Positions 53,118 through 61,419 of a DNA stretch of 64,000 nt are shown in pieces. Under the pieces are notes generated by a model that was given only the letters and a program-made list of their open reading frames with translations, had not been told where the DNA came from and searched no databases. The translations under genes were made by a program, and so were the position numbers. Position 1 is the stretch's first letter. Each line of letters starts with the position of its first letter. The DNA comes from Chryseobacterium gleum (GTDB taxonomy: Bacteria; Bacteroidota; Bacteroidia; Flavobacteriales; Schleiferiaceae), in the NCBI GenBank assembly GCA_945883565.1, contig CAMCXO010000001.1, positions 62,001 to 126,000 of the forward strand, in the 5' to 3' direction.

Positions 53118-53507
53118 ATGGCCGACAAAGTTCAGTTTGAATTGGAATTCCCGGTAAAAGCCTCTCCAAATATGCTTTACCCATTTTTATCAACCCCAAG
53201 TGGATTATCGGAGTGGTTTTGCGATGATGTAAATTCTCGTGGAGAAATGTTCACATTTTTTTGGGAAGGAAGCGAAGAATCCGCCAAACTCATAGCTAAG
53301 AAAAACGACCGATTTATAAGATGGCGGTGGATGGAAGCAGAAGAGGCAGGGGAAAAAACCTATTTTGAATTTAGAATAGAGGTAGATGAACTAACCAATG
53401 ATGCTTCCCTTATTATTACCGACTTTGCTTTTCCTAACGAAATAGATGAGGCTAAACTTCTTTGGAACAGTCAAATAAACAGTCTATTACACGTAATAGG
53501 ATCATAG
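53118..53507 (+). CDS. START-like (SRPBCC/AHSA1-type) domain protein
   Basis: 129 residues forming one helix-grip domain: VQFELEFPVKASPNMLYPFLSTPSGLSEWFCDDVN, then FFWEGSEESAKLIAKKNDRFIRWRW and the long C-terminal helix. ATG at 53118 is chosen because the family starts MADKVQFELEF; 36 extra codons upstream are not protein-like. A weak TATATTGC lies about 30 bases before the start. Overlaps the PAP2 gene by 46 bases. Such domains bind hydrophobic ligands; function unknown. Confidence 0.82.
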   Translation: MADKVQFELEFPVKASPNMLYPFLSTPSGLSEWFCDDVNSRGEMFTFFWEGSEESAKLIAKKNDRFIRWRWMEAEEAGEKTYFEFRIEVDELTNDASLIITDFAFPNEIDEAKLLWNSQINSLLHVIGS

Positions 53508-54133
53508 GGCTAATAGTGCCATTTTGTTTGGTTTTGGTGTCGTTAACTGGTTGTTATTTTTATTTAAGCAGTTTTTTCGATAAGATTGAATTGCATTTAT
53601 TTTTAAATCAGTTCAATAACGCTAAGTTAGACCTACCATTTATTGTTTTAACAAAAATGGGTAGTGGGGTGCTATTTCCCGTGTTTGCCTTGTTCTTTTC
53701 TAATCGTAATTATAGGGCTGGTATATCAATTTTACTTACTGGCTTTGTAATTCTATTGGCGGCAGGCTTACTTAAAAACTTTGTGTTTCCCGATTATTTA
53801 AGACCAAGTGCATTTTTGGAAGACTTTGTTTATAAAAAAGCCGAAGGATTTACCTTGTATACAAACCATAGTTTTCCTTCTGGCCATGCCATGTCGGCCT
53901 TCGGTTTTTGTACTGTTTTGGCTCTTCAACTTAATCGCAGTCTATCAACATGGTTACTTGCCTTATTGGCTGTGCTTATGGCCTATTCGAGGGTCTATCT
54001 GAACCAACATTTTATGGTTGATATAGTAGTTGGTTCATGGATAGGATTCATTTTGGCACTTAGCGTTTACCTGTGGTCGAAAACATGGAAATCAAGTTTT
54101 TGGGAAAGGAAGCTTAATTTGAGTAAAATTTAA
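53462..54133 (+). CDS. PAP2-family membrane phosphatase
   Basis: Lipid phosphatase, possibly undecaprenyl-pyrophosphate phosphatase. Seen: five to six TM segments and the three catalytic motifs KNFVFPDYLRPS (KxxxxxxRP), FPSGHAM and SRVYLNQHFMVD (SRxxxxxHxxxD). 223 residues. The 5' end overlaps the START-like gene by 46 bases; a later GTG at 53516 is possible but would shorten the first TM. Its stop overlaps the converging FAD-enzyme gene by four bases. Confidence 0.9.
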   Translation: MEQSNKQSITRNRIIGLIVPFCLVLVSLTGCYFYLSSFFDKIELHLFLNQFNNAKLDLPFIVLTKMGSGVLFPVFALFFSNRNYRAGISILLTGFVILLAAGLLKNFVFPDYLRPSAFLEDFVYKKAEGFTLYTNHSFPSGHAMSAFGFCTVLALQLNRSLSTWLLALLAVLMAYSRVYLNQHFMVDIVVGSWIGFILALSVYLWSKTWKSSFWERKLNLSKI

Positions 54134-55266
54134 GTTTCTAAAAGCAATTTAGATGTTTTTTGGCCTATTTCGGCCCCGATGGCAATTCCCATTCCACCTA
54201 AACGCACTCCACACACTATATTCCTGCTAATCTGCTTAACCAAGCTACCTTTTTCATTTAGGCTGCCAAAGCCCATGATGCCTGCCCAGCTGTCGTCGAC
54301 TGTGAAAGGTTGATTTGTAAGTATGTATTTTTTTAATATTTTCTCAAGATGCTTTTGAACTTGAGCCGTTGTTTGCATACGATATGTGTGTTCATTTTGT
54401 CGAAATAAATGCCTGCCACCACCAATTAGAACACGATTACCAACATTTCGAAAATAATAATAACCAGCGTTCATGTGAAATATTCCTTTGAACTTGAGAT
54501 TTTTAATTTCGGAAGTAATCAAAACCTGCGCCCGAGCCGGTTCTACATCTTCATTTTTTAATAGTTTTCTCGCAAATCCATTTGTACATATAGCGATTTT
54601 GGAGGCCGAAATATTACCCAAATTTGTATTTATAATGGCTTTGAGTCCAACATCTTCTACACTTCTAACTTCAAGTCCGTTAAGGCATAATACACCCAAT
54701 TCTCTCGCTAATTTCTCTAAATGGTAAATGGTTTTGCCTGTATGAATTTGACCCTCAAATGGCAATGAAATGGATTCAACAATACCGTTAAATCCCCAAT
54801 AGTTATAATTCTCTTTATTAAATATGAAAGGGTCTGAGCCGAAGATTGACTTTAACTCACGGTTAAGATTATGAAGGTGTTTTTTCACCTCTTCTAGAAG
54901 CGGTCTTTCTTCTTCTCTAAACACTTCATGTCCGCCCAAAGATTCATAACCCATTTTCTCTTTGCCCAATAGCGACAGAAGCTTTTGAAACCCTTTAAAT
55001 CTATACTCAACTGTTTGGAGAATGTAATCTAAACCAGAATGGTTCAAATCATCAACTAACTCTGAGGGGCTTCCATAACAAGCAAAACCCGCATTTTTTG
55101 TACTAGCTCCTGTAGGTAAAATACCTCTTTCTACGACCAATACTTTGGCTTTTGGTTCTTGGGTTTTTAAATCAATTGCGGTACAAAGGCCCACAATTCC
55201 CGAACCAACAATTAGATAATCGACTTCCCTAAACCAAATATCTTTCTCCCAATAACTAAGGAGCAT
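54130..55266 (-). CDS. FAD-dependent oxidoreductase (DAO/ThiO-like)
   Basis: Amine or amino-acid oxidase fold, cytoplasmic. Seen: FAD Rossmann motif YLIVGSGIVGLCTAIDL (residues 17-33), TGASTKNAGFACYGSPSEL, and the C-terminal VCGVRLGGMGIAIGAEIGQKTS. 378 residues. Adjacent to the DUF6580 gene with no gap between stop and start. Substrate unknown; sarcosine/glycine oxidase relatives are the nearest known reactions. Confidence 0.88.
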   Translation of the reverse strand: MLLSYWEKDIWFREVDYLIVGSGIVGLCTAIDLKTQEPKAKVLVVERGILPTGASTKNAGFACYGSPSELVDDLNHSGLDYILQTVEYRFKGFQKLLSLLGKEKMGYESLGGHEVFREEERPLLEEVKKHLHNLNRELKSIFGSDPFIFNKENYNYWGFNGIVESISLPFEGQIHTGKTIYHLEKLARELGVLCLNGLEVRSVEDVGLKAIINTNLGNISASKIAICTNGFARKLLKNEDVEPARAQVLITSEIKNLKFKGIFHMNAGYYYFRNVGNRVLIGGGRHLFRQNEHTYRMQTTAQVQKHLEKILKKYILTNQPFTVDDSWAGIMGFGSLNEKGSLVKQISRNIVCGVRLGGMGIAIGAEIGQKTSKLLLET

Positions 55267-55779
55267 TTAAGCCAAAGCCAATTTAGAATGAAGCAGCTTA
55301 AAGAATCCGAATAATACAAGGCTGTAGAACCAAGTACCCAGCATAAAATTTAGCAAAAAAGGAAGGCCAGCCAAATAACATGCGGCAAGCCCAAAAATGT
55401 TTTGTTCATAAAGACCGGAACTAAGCCAAACACCAAAATTGGTAGTGAAGTAGAAAAACAATGAACCTCCTATACCCATTAAACCAATTTTTTGCCAAGA
55501 TGTGGTTTTTAATTGACTACCTATAATTGCGATAAATAAAAAGCTAAGATAGGTTACCCACATTCCTGTGTAAAAGCCTAAAAGCATGTCTGTAATAAGT
55601 AAAATAGTTAAAGTAATTAAAGCCGATAAAGCCCTTGGCTTTATTGCGGCACCACCAAAAATAGCCACAGCTCCCAAGGCGGTAAAATTGGGCCAATGAG
55701 GTATTAAACGGCTGAACAAACCAAGTATAATCAGGACGACAGCCAACACGAAAGTTGGTGTATTATTCTCTTTTTGCAT
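55267..55779 (-). CDS. DUF6580 putative transport membrane protein
   Basis: 170 residues with about five hydrophobic segments, including GLFSRLIPHWPNFTALGAVAIFGGA at the N-terminus, the typical DUF6580 start, and FYFTTNFGVWLSSGLY. The size and layout resemble substrate-binding (S) components of ECF transporters, but that link is inference. A TATTTTTG box (55784-55791) ends four bases before the ATG. Followed directly by the FAD-oxidoreductase gene. Confidence 0.85.
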   Translation of the reverse strand: MQKENNTPTFVLAVVLIILGLFSRLIPHWPNFTALGAVAIFGGAAIKPRALSALITLTILLITDMLLGFYTGMWVTYLSFLFIAIIGSQLKTTSWQKIGLMGIGGSLFFYFTTNFGVWLSSGLYEQNIFGLAACYLAGLPFLLNFMLGTWFYSLVLFGFFKLLHSKLALA

Positions 55780-55783
55780 GCCT

Positions 55784-55791
55784 CAAAAATA
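55784..55791 (-). promoter_or_regulatory. -7 box upstream of the DUF6580 gene
   Basis: Exact TAnnTTTG (TATTTTTG on the minus strand), four bases before the start codon, so another near-leaderless arrangement. No TTTG at 17-21 bases upstream. Confidence 0.4.
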
Positions 55792-55806
55792 CATATGAAC
55801 TCTTAG

Positions 55807-56283
55807 TTATTTGCGCTTTAAGATGCGGAAAGAATCATCTTCATAAATCATTAGTATCTCTTTTGGGTCTAATGCATGAAGAGAACCGCTTTCCTCAGGT
55901 TCAACAGCTTGCTTGTGAATAACATTATGGCTTTTTTTATTCAGTCCTAAATTGGTTGATTCAATTTCAAAAGAAGAGGGCATTGCGCCGGAATCATTAA
56001 GGTTAATAGGGGGTGTATGAGCACTTTGTTTTTCAATTTTCGAAGTGGTTTTCTCCGGACTTTCAGAAATAGTTGAAGGACTTTGGCCGGTTATAAGCCA
56101 ATTCAAGTCAACATTCGGAAACTTCTTTGCAAAGGCTTCGATTATATTTAGACTAACACGGTTCCTACCACTTTCTATATGAGAGAGGGTGGCTTTATTT
56201 AAACCGGTTTCTTCGGCAAAAGCCGACTTACTAATTTGCTTTTCTTCCAAGTAAGCCAAAAGCCTTTTAGAAATCTCATCCAT
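55807..56283 (-). CDS. XRE-family regulator
   Basis: 158 residues: Cro/C1-type helix-turn-helix at the N-terminus (about 5-65) with ISKSAFAEETGLNKATLSHIESGRN, then NLNWLITG, followed by a 90-residue Ser/Glu-rich region of low complexity and a short hydrophobic C-terminus (EILMIYEDDSFRILKRK). No ligand domain. Its gene carries a strong promoter (56288-56317) and lies 27 bases before the DUF6580 gene on the same strand. Confidence 0.88.
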   Translation of the reverse strand: MDEISKRLLAYLEEKQISKSAFAEETGLNKATLSHIESGRNRVSLNIIEAFAKKFPNVDLNWLITGQSPSTISESPEKTTSKIEKQSAHTPPINLNDSGAMPSSFEIESTNLGLNKKSHNVIHKQAVEPEESGSLHALDPKEILMIYEDDSFRILKRK

Positions 56284-56287
56284 ATTA

Positions 56288-56317
56288 CAAATATAAACAA
56301 AAAAGTCTGTTTACAAA
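56288..56317 (-). promoter_or_regulatory. Strong Bacteroidota-type promoter, four-base leader
   Basis: On the minus strand TTTG (56314-56317), an 18-base spacer and TATATTTG (56288-56295), an exact match to both elements, with the ATG of the XRE gene only four bases after the -7 box. Same geometry as at 35200-35229. Confidence 0.7.
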
Positions 56318-56456
56318 GGTTAATTAATGCGATCTACTTCAAAAGTAAAGCTATATATCTTGCGTTTACTAAACATTCTACTAATTATTTAGATTATGTA
56401 ATTTATAAATTTGATTATTAATGCATTAAAACAATGCATAGATTTAAACTATTGGC

Positions 56457-57773
56457 TTATTTTGTAGAATTAATCGTTCTTTCCCATGCTAATTCTCCAT
56501 CTGCACTGTATACCAATATTTGTAAGCGCCTTTCATTTTGGGGGCCCGAAAACCTTAGGATTCCGAAGTTGTTTTCAAAAAAGTTAGTTCCATTTACACG
56601 GTGCATATTTGGTTCATTGCGGTATTTTTCAGGTTTAGTGCCAGAGCTAAGAGGCGAGCAAGTAAAGTCGTAAACTTCTATGCCTTCACCTAAGTCTACT
56701 TTCGACAATTCTGTATGATGACGATCTCCAGTTAAAAACACTATGTTTTTTATTTTTTCTTCTCGAATTCTATTCAATAAGTATTCGCGTTCATTTTCGT
56801 AAACAGACATGTTTTCATAATCTGCATAAGAATTTAGAACTTGCCCCCCAACAGCAACCAGCTTAAATGGACTGTTGCTGTATTTTAGATTTTGAATTAA
56901 CCATTCAATTTGAGGCTTTCCAAGCATACTAGCCTCTTTTCCTGGCTGTTGACGGTATGTTCGGTTATCCAGCATAAACAAATCGATACCATTCAGATCT
57001 ACATAACCCGTTATATCGTGCTCATTTAAAGAACCAATAATAGCGTTAGGCCAAAAAGCTGAAAAAACTTTGTGAGACCATTTCTTGAAAGGGTGGGAGC
57101 CATTTGCGTCGTTTGGGCCGTAATCATGATCATCCCAAATAGCATAATGCGGGCAAGTAGACAAAAATGTTTGAAGATCGGGCTGAGAACGGCTGTGCGT
57201 ATACCTAGAAGCGTAGCCAAACAAGCTATTAAAATCGGCTGGACGCAAGTAGGTGTTATCGCCCAACCAAAGCATGAAATCAGGCTTAAAATTTGCCATG
57301 GTTTGAAATATTTTTGTCGATTGCCCATATGGCTTACCAGGACGGTCATACTTCTCTTCATTAAAGTAAGCGCAACTTCCAGTCATCAAGTCAAAAGCAG
57401 GGGGATCCATCCTGTATGCCCAATCAACATTTGTAACAAATCGTAAGGGGGAGGGGAACGGAATTGCATTATTACTTATGTATACCTTATAATTGTAAAT
57501 CGTATTTGGTTGTAAACTATCAAGTTCAATCAATGCAATGTAAAATGATTCTTTTTTAGTGCATTGGCTTTTTGAACGAATGGTAGTAGAATCCAAATCG
57601 CTAAAAACAACTTTAACTTCAGCCTCACCAAGTGTTTGAAACCAAATCCGAGCTGTTCTCATATCGACATGGGCCAGCATAGGCCCTGAAAGAAGCTTTT
57701 GTGCACTTGCAGTAATGGTTGTTAAACTAGTTAACAAAATTATTTTCAACTTTAGCCTCATTTTAAAACGCAT
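56457..57773 (-). CDS. PhoD-like alkaline phosphatase, exported
   Basis: Metallophosphatase of the PhoD family. Seen: signal peptide (about 1-25, ending ASAQ), a beta-sandwich domain with DMRTARIWFQTLGEAEV (about 35-130), then the catalytic domain with LWLGDNTYLRP, IWDDHDYGPND and FLTGDRHHTELS. 438 residues. Second ATG at 57761 is also a possible start. Metal-dependent phosphodiester or phosphomonoester release outside the cytoplasm. No lipobox. Confidence 0.92.
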   Translation of the reverse strand: MRFKMRLKLKIILLTSLTTITASAQKLLSGPMLAHVDMRTARIWFQTLGEAEVKVVFSDLDSTTIRSKSQCTKKESFYIALIELDSLQPNTIYNYKVYISNNAIPFPSPLRFVTNVDWAYRMDPPAFDLMTGSCAYFNEEKYDRPGKPYGQSTKIFQTMANFKPDFMLWLGDNTYLRPADFNSLFGYASRYTHSRSQPDLQTFLSTCPHYAIWDDHDYGPNDANGSHPFKKWSHKVFSAFWPNAIIGSLNEHDITGYVDLNGIDLFMLDNRTYRQQPGKEASMLGKPQIEWLIQNLKYSNSPFKLVAVGGQVLNSYADYENMSVYENEREYLLNRIREEKIKNIVFLTGDRHHTELSKVDLGEGIEVYDFTCSPLSSGTKPEKYRNEPNMHRVNGTNFFENNFGILRFSGPQNERRLQILVYSADGELAWERTINSTK

Positions 57774-57833
57774 TTAGACGTGAAAATTATAACGTCTTTT
57801 GATTGAGATGGGGCTTTAACTGAAACTTAATAT

Positions 57834-58988
57834 ATGAGTGCATTAAACTTTGATTTAGAGGACTATTACTTAGATAATAAGCAACATTTACCTAGGCATA
57901 TTCGGTCTGTATTTACACAAGTAGACGATTTAACGGCATATTGGTTGAAGCGTGGGGCTACTGAAGTTGGTAAAAGTGCTTTAGGGAGACCTATTTTGGC
58001 TTATTCCTGCGGAAATGGACCAACCCATGTATTGGTTTGGGCTCAAATGCATGGCAATGAAAGCACTGGTCAAAGGGCTTTTACATGGTTCTTACATTTG
58101 CATGAAAAGGAAAGTTGGTTGCTCAGTTCTTTTACCATTGCTTTTATACCTCTTTTAAATCCAGACGGTGCGCTACTTTTTCAGCGACGAAACGCTTTGG
58201 GTATTGATCTTAATCGGGATGCAAGAGCTCAGCAAACCCCGGAAATTAAAGCATTGGTGGCGTTTGCAAGGAGGTTTAACCCCAAATTCGCCTTTAACTT
58301 ACACGACCAACGTAGCATTTTTACAGCAGAAAGCCATAAACGAGGTGCGGCTTTATCGCTAGCAATTCCTAACGTGTTACCAACTATTGAAAATCACAAG
58401 TATATAGAGTCAAACCGGAACTTATTAAGAACAATGGTAGCAAAGGCTGTGGGTTCTTTGTCAAAAGAAACCCAAACGCTTATAACCCAATTTGATGAGT
58501 CATACTACCCAACTGCTTTAGGTGAATACTTTCAAGAACAAGGTATTAGCACATTGCTGATAGAATCCGGTATGTTAGGATTAGATTTCAACAGGAACAT
58601 TTCGACTGCCATCTGTTCTCATTTTTTACATTTGTTATTCAGGCAGACTCTTTCAATTAACTTACTTGAATCAAATACAATTGTAAACATGAATTTGAGC
58701 CCTAGCTTAAGCAATCTGCGTGATGTTTTGTGTAGAAATGTAAAATGTAAACTAGGTGCATCTGTTATCACTTGTGACTTCTCCTTTCAATATTTACCTC
58801 AAAAGGAAAATGGTATTTGTCAACATAGATTGTATTGTGATGACATAGGTGATTTAAGACATTTGAATGGGAGAATTGAGCCGGTTCAACTAGAATTAGA
58901 TATGTCTAATTTTCAGATAGAAATAGGCAAACCAGTTATTAACGACCTTTGCCAATCAGTAAAAGCAGTATGGCCTACAGAAGTATAA
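57834..58988 (+). CDS. M14-family zinc carboxypeptidase
   Basis: 384 residues. Seen: zinc ligands His73 and Glu76 (MHGNEST), NPDGALLFQRRNALGIDLNRD (substrate-binding arginine region), third ligand His157 in FNLHDQR, and the general-base Glu244 in LLIESGM. No signal peptide, so cytoplasmic. Divergent from the PhoD gene with 60 bases between starts; a shared promoter was not resolved. Overlaps the aldehyde dehydrogenase gene by 19 bases. Confidence 0.9.
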   Translation: MSALNFDLEDYYLDNKQHLPRHIRSVFTQVDDLTAYWLKRGATEVGKSALGRPILAYSCGNGPTHVLVWAQMHGNESTGQRAFTWFLHLHEKESWLLSSFTIAFIPLLNPDGALLFQRRNALGIDLNRDARAQQTPEIKALVAFARRFNPKFAFNLHDQRSIFTAESHKRGAALSLAIPNVLPTIENHKYIESNRNLLRTMVAKAVGSLSKETQTLITQFDESYYPTALGEYFQEQGISTLLIESGMLGLDFNRNISTAICSHFLHLLFRQTLSINLLESNTIVNMNLSPSLSNLRDVLCRNVKCKLGASVITCDFSFQYLPQKENGICQHRLYCDDIGDLRHLNGRIEPVQLELDMSNFQIEIGKPVINDLCQSVKAVWPTEV

Positions 58989-60322
58989 ATCCATTCAATG
59001 GAGAAGAAATCGGGGTTTACCCAAACCTTACATTTTCTGACTTACACAAAAAGCTTGAAGTTAGTCAGAGTAGTTATTTGAACTGGAGTAGATTAAGCCT
59101 CGAACAGAGATTGAATCGGGTGGAATCTTTAGCCATTCACCTTGAAAACCAGAGGCAGCATTTGGCAATAAGTGCCACGCGTGAAATGGGTAAGCGCATT
59201 ATAGAGAGTTTGGCTGAAATTGATAAGTGTGCTGAGCTGTGTAAATACTATGTTCGTGAATCTGCTGGTTTTTTAAAACCTAAAAAAGTGAAAGGGCATG
59301 GTTTTCAGGCAGAGGTTCATAAAATGCCTCAAGGTATAATCCTAGGTATAATGCCTTGGAATTTTCCTTTTTGGCAGGTATTCCGCTTTGCAATACCTAA
59401 TTTAATCTTGGGAAATGTTGTGGTTGTAAAACACGCCTCAAACGTTGGGGGTACAGCAAAGTGGATAGAACAATTGTTTTTAAGTGTAGGTTTTCCTAAA
59501 GGGGTATATCAAGATTTAAAGATCGGTGTTAATGATGTAGAGATTGTTATAAAACACAAGTCTATTCGCGGTATTACTCTAACCGGTAGTGAGCAAGCTG
59601 GTAAGAATGTTGCTATTTTAGCGGGTAAATATTTAAAAAAGAGTGTTCTAGAGCTTGGAGGTAACAATGCTTTCGTTGTCTTTGCCGATGCACCTATTAA
59701 AAAAACCATTCAATTAGCTATTGAAGGTAGATTAGTAAACAGTGGTCAAAGCTGTATAGCAGCTAAACGGTTTATTATTGATGAGCGGATACATGATGAT
59801 TTCCTGTCTGGGTTGCTTACAAAACTAAAATCTATTAAGCCTGGTGACCCCATATTAAATACAACACAACTTGGACCTTTAGCCAGAAAAGACTTAGTAA
59901 TCACCTTGACATCACAAATAAAAAACACTTTGAAACAGGGAGCTAATTTGGAATTAGAAGGTCAAGTAAATGGCAATTTGATTTCTCCATTTGTAATAAC
60001 CCGGGTTAAACCATCGCATACAGCATTTAAAGAAGAGTTATTTGGACCGGTATTTAGTTTTTCAACTTTCAAGGAGGAAAAAATGGCTATTCAATTGGCA
60101 AATGATTCTGATTTTGGACTAGGGGTTAGTTTACATTCAAGCGACAAAGACCGCTTAAAAGCTTTAGCACCAAAGTTTGACGAAGGTTCGGTTTACATAA
60201 ATAGAAATGTAAGGTCACAAATTAATTTGCCTTTTGGTGGAGTAAAGTCTTCAGGTTACGGCAGAGAATTAGCAAAAGAGGGAATGCTTGAATTTGCTAA
60301 CATCAAACCAATGGTATATTAA
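58970..60322 (+). CDS. NAD(P)-dependent aldehyde dehydrogenase
   Basis: 450 residues, resembling succinate-semialdehyde dehydrogenases. Seen: GIMPWNFPFWQVFRFAIPNL, the Glu in LELGGNNAF, the catalytic Cys in SGQSCIAAKRF, EELFGPVFSFSTF, and NLPFGGVKSSGYGRELAKEG. ATG at 58970 (MAYRSINPFNGE) is chosen over 58949, whose extra residues lie in the M14 overlap. Three bases separate its stop from the converging DUF2007 gene. Confidence 0.95.
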   Translation: MAYRSINPFNGEEIGVYPNLTFSDLHKKLEVSQSSYLNWSRLSLEQRLNRVESLAIHLENQRQHLAISATREMGKRIIESLAEIDKCAELCKYYVRESAGFLKPKKVKGHGFQAEVHKMPQGIILGIMPWNFPFWQVFRFAIPNLILGNVVVVKHASNVGGTAKWIEQLFLSVGFPKGVYQDLKIGVNDVEIVIKHKSIRGITLTGSEQAGKNVAILAGKYLKKSVLELGGNNAFVVFADAPIKKTIQLAIEGRLVNSGQSCIAAKRFIIDERIHDDFLSGLLTKLKSIKPGDPILNTTQLGPLARKDLVITLTSQIKNTLKQGANLELEGQVNGNLISPFVITRVKPSHTAFKEELFGPVFSFSTFKEEKMAIQLANDSDFGLGVSLHSSDKDRLKALAPKFDEGSVYINRNVRSQINLPFGGVKSSGYGRELAKEGMLEFANIKPMVY

Positions 60323-60325
60323 GTT

Positions 60326-60577
60326 CTAGAGCACAGTAGGCTCTTGGTCGTTGTCGCTCTTATAAGTTTCTAATATTTTTAAAGCAAGGTGAGCATCTTT
60401 TGCATTCACCATTACGCAAACGCCGAAAGGGCTAATACCTTGAAGTGGCATAATGCTCAGGCTTATTGGGTTTTCAATAAAGGCCGATATGCCATTGGAC
60501 TTTAAGTTTGAAAGTGCAATTTCGGCAGTGTTTAAATTTGTAAAATACCCTAATTTAACAAAACTATTTATTTGCAT
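60326..60577 (-). CDS. DUF2007-type putative signal-transducing protein
   Basis: 83 residues matching the DUF2007 pattern: NTAEIALSNLKSNGISAFIENP, then VCVMVNAKDAHLALKILE, a short alpha/beta fold. Function unknown. It is the last gene of the S9 peptidase/GH3 group, eight bases after the propeller-like gene. Confidence 0.75.
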   Translation of the reverse strand: MQINSFVKLGYFTNLNTAEIALSNLKSNGISAFIENPISLSIMPLQGISPFGVCVMVNAKDAHLALKILETYKSDNDQEPTVL

Positions 60578-60585
60578 AAATGATA

Positions 60586-61419
60586 TTATTTTGTTCTTTC
60601 TTCAGATAGTTCTTGTAAATCGCATTCTTTTAATCTATTGTGCCAAAACCAAATAGATTTTTTGTCTGAAGCCCAATAGGAATAAGTTTCCTTACAGCAT
60701 GGTATGTTTATTTCTTCTACCAACTGAGAATTAGGATCGATTTTGTAAAAACGGTTGTTTGATGATGCAATCCAAAAAATACCATGCCAATGCACATCAT
60801 TAAGATTAGAGTGGCTCCAAAAGAAAACGAAGTTACCCAAGTTATCGAAGAAGGCCAAGCCTTTATTTGAGAGTAATACCAAACCATTCGGATGCGCTCT
60901 TAAAAGTGACACCTCTAATTCAAAACCAATAAGCGGGGTTATAGGCTGAGAACTCAATTTAATACTCGCAAATTTTAAATCATAACGATGTAAACAATCA
61001 TCTATTTGATCGTAAAGCCATAAATTGTTTTCATCGGCCAAAGCTACAGATGGCACATCAAATTTTTGAAAATCGAACAAATTAACTACTTCATACTTGG
61101 GATTAAGCTGATTATCGAGAATCCAAACTTGATTAACCTGATTATAGTAAAGCAGAATTCTCATTGGGTCGAAAACGCTAAACTGGGTAATTGCCCCCAA
61201 GTCGGGACGTGCAAAACGGCTCGTTTCTTGTCCGGTTTTATTATATTTTACTAGGGTTGTATTATATAAAAAGTAACTATTCCCTAAATGATCTACATCA
61301 AATCCTGTTAAATCAACTGCGGTATTTCTAGTCACAAGATTCTGGCCAAAAGAATTAATTGACCAAAAACAAAAACCTAAAAGTATGATGCGGGTTGCTG
61401 TTTTAAGCCGATTGTTCAT
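60586..61419 (-). CDS. Exported propeller-like protein of unknown function
   Basis: 277 residues with signal peptide (FCFWSINSFGQ, residues 16-26). The mature part has regular four-strand repeats of about 40 residues (for example VDHLGNSYFLYNTTLVKYNKTGQE and HPNGLVLLSNKGLAFFDNLGN), as in NHL/beta-propeller proteins; about five to six blades. No catalytic motif. Overlaps the GH3 gene by 17 bases, so co-translated with it. Confidence 0.7.
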   Translation of the reverse strand: MNNRLKTATRIILLGFCFWSINSFGQNLVTRNTAVDLTGFDVDHLGNSYFLYNTTLVKYNKTGQETSRFARPDLGAITQFSVFDPMRILLYYNQVNQVWILDNQLNPKYEVVNLFDFQKFDVPSVALADENNLWLYDQIDDCLHRYDLKFASIKLSSQPITPLIGFELEVSLLRAHPNGLVLLSNKGLAFFDNLGNFVFFWSHSNLNDVHWHGIFWIASSNNRFYKIDPNSQLVEEINIPCCKETYSYWASDKKSIWFWHNRLKECDLQELSEERTK

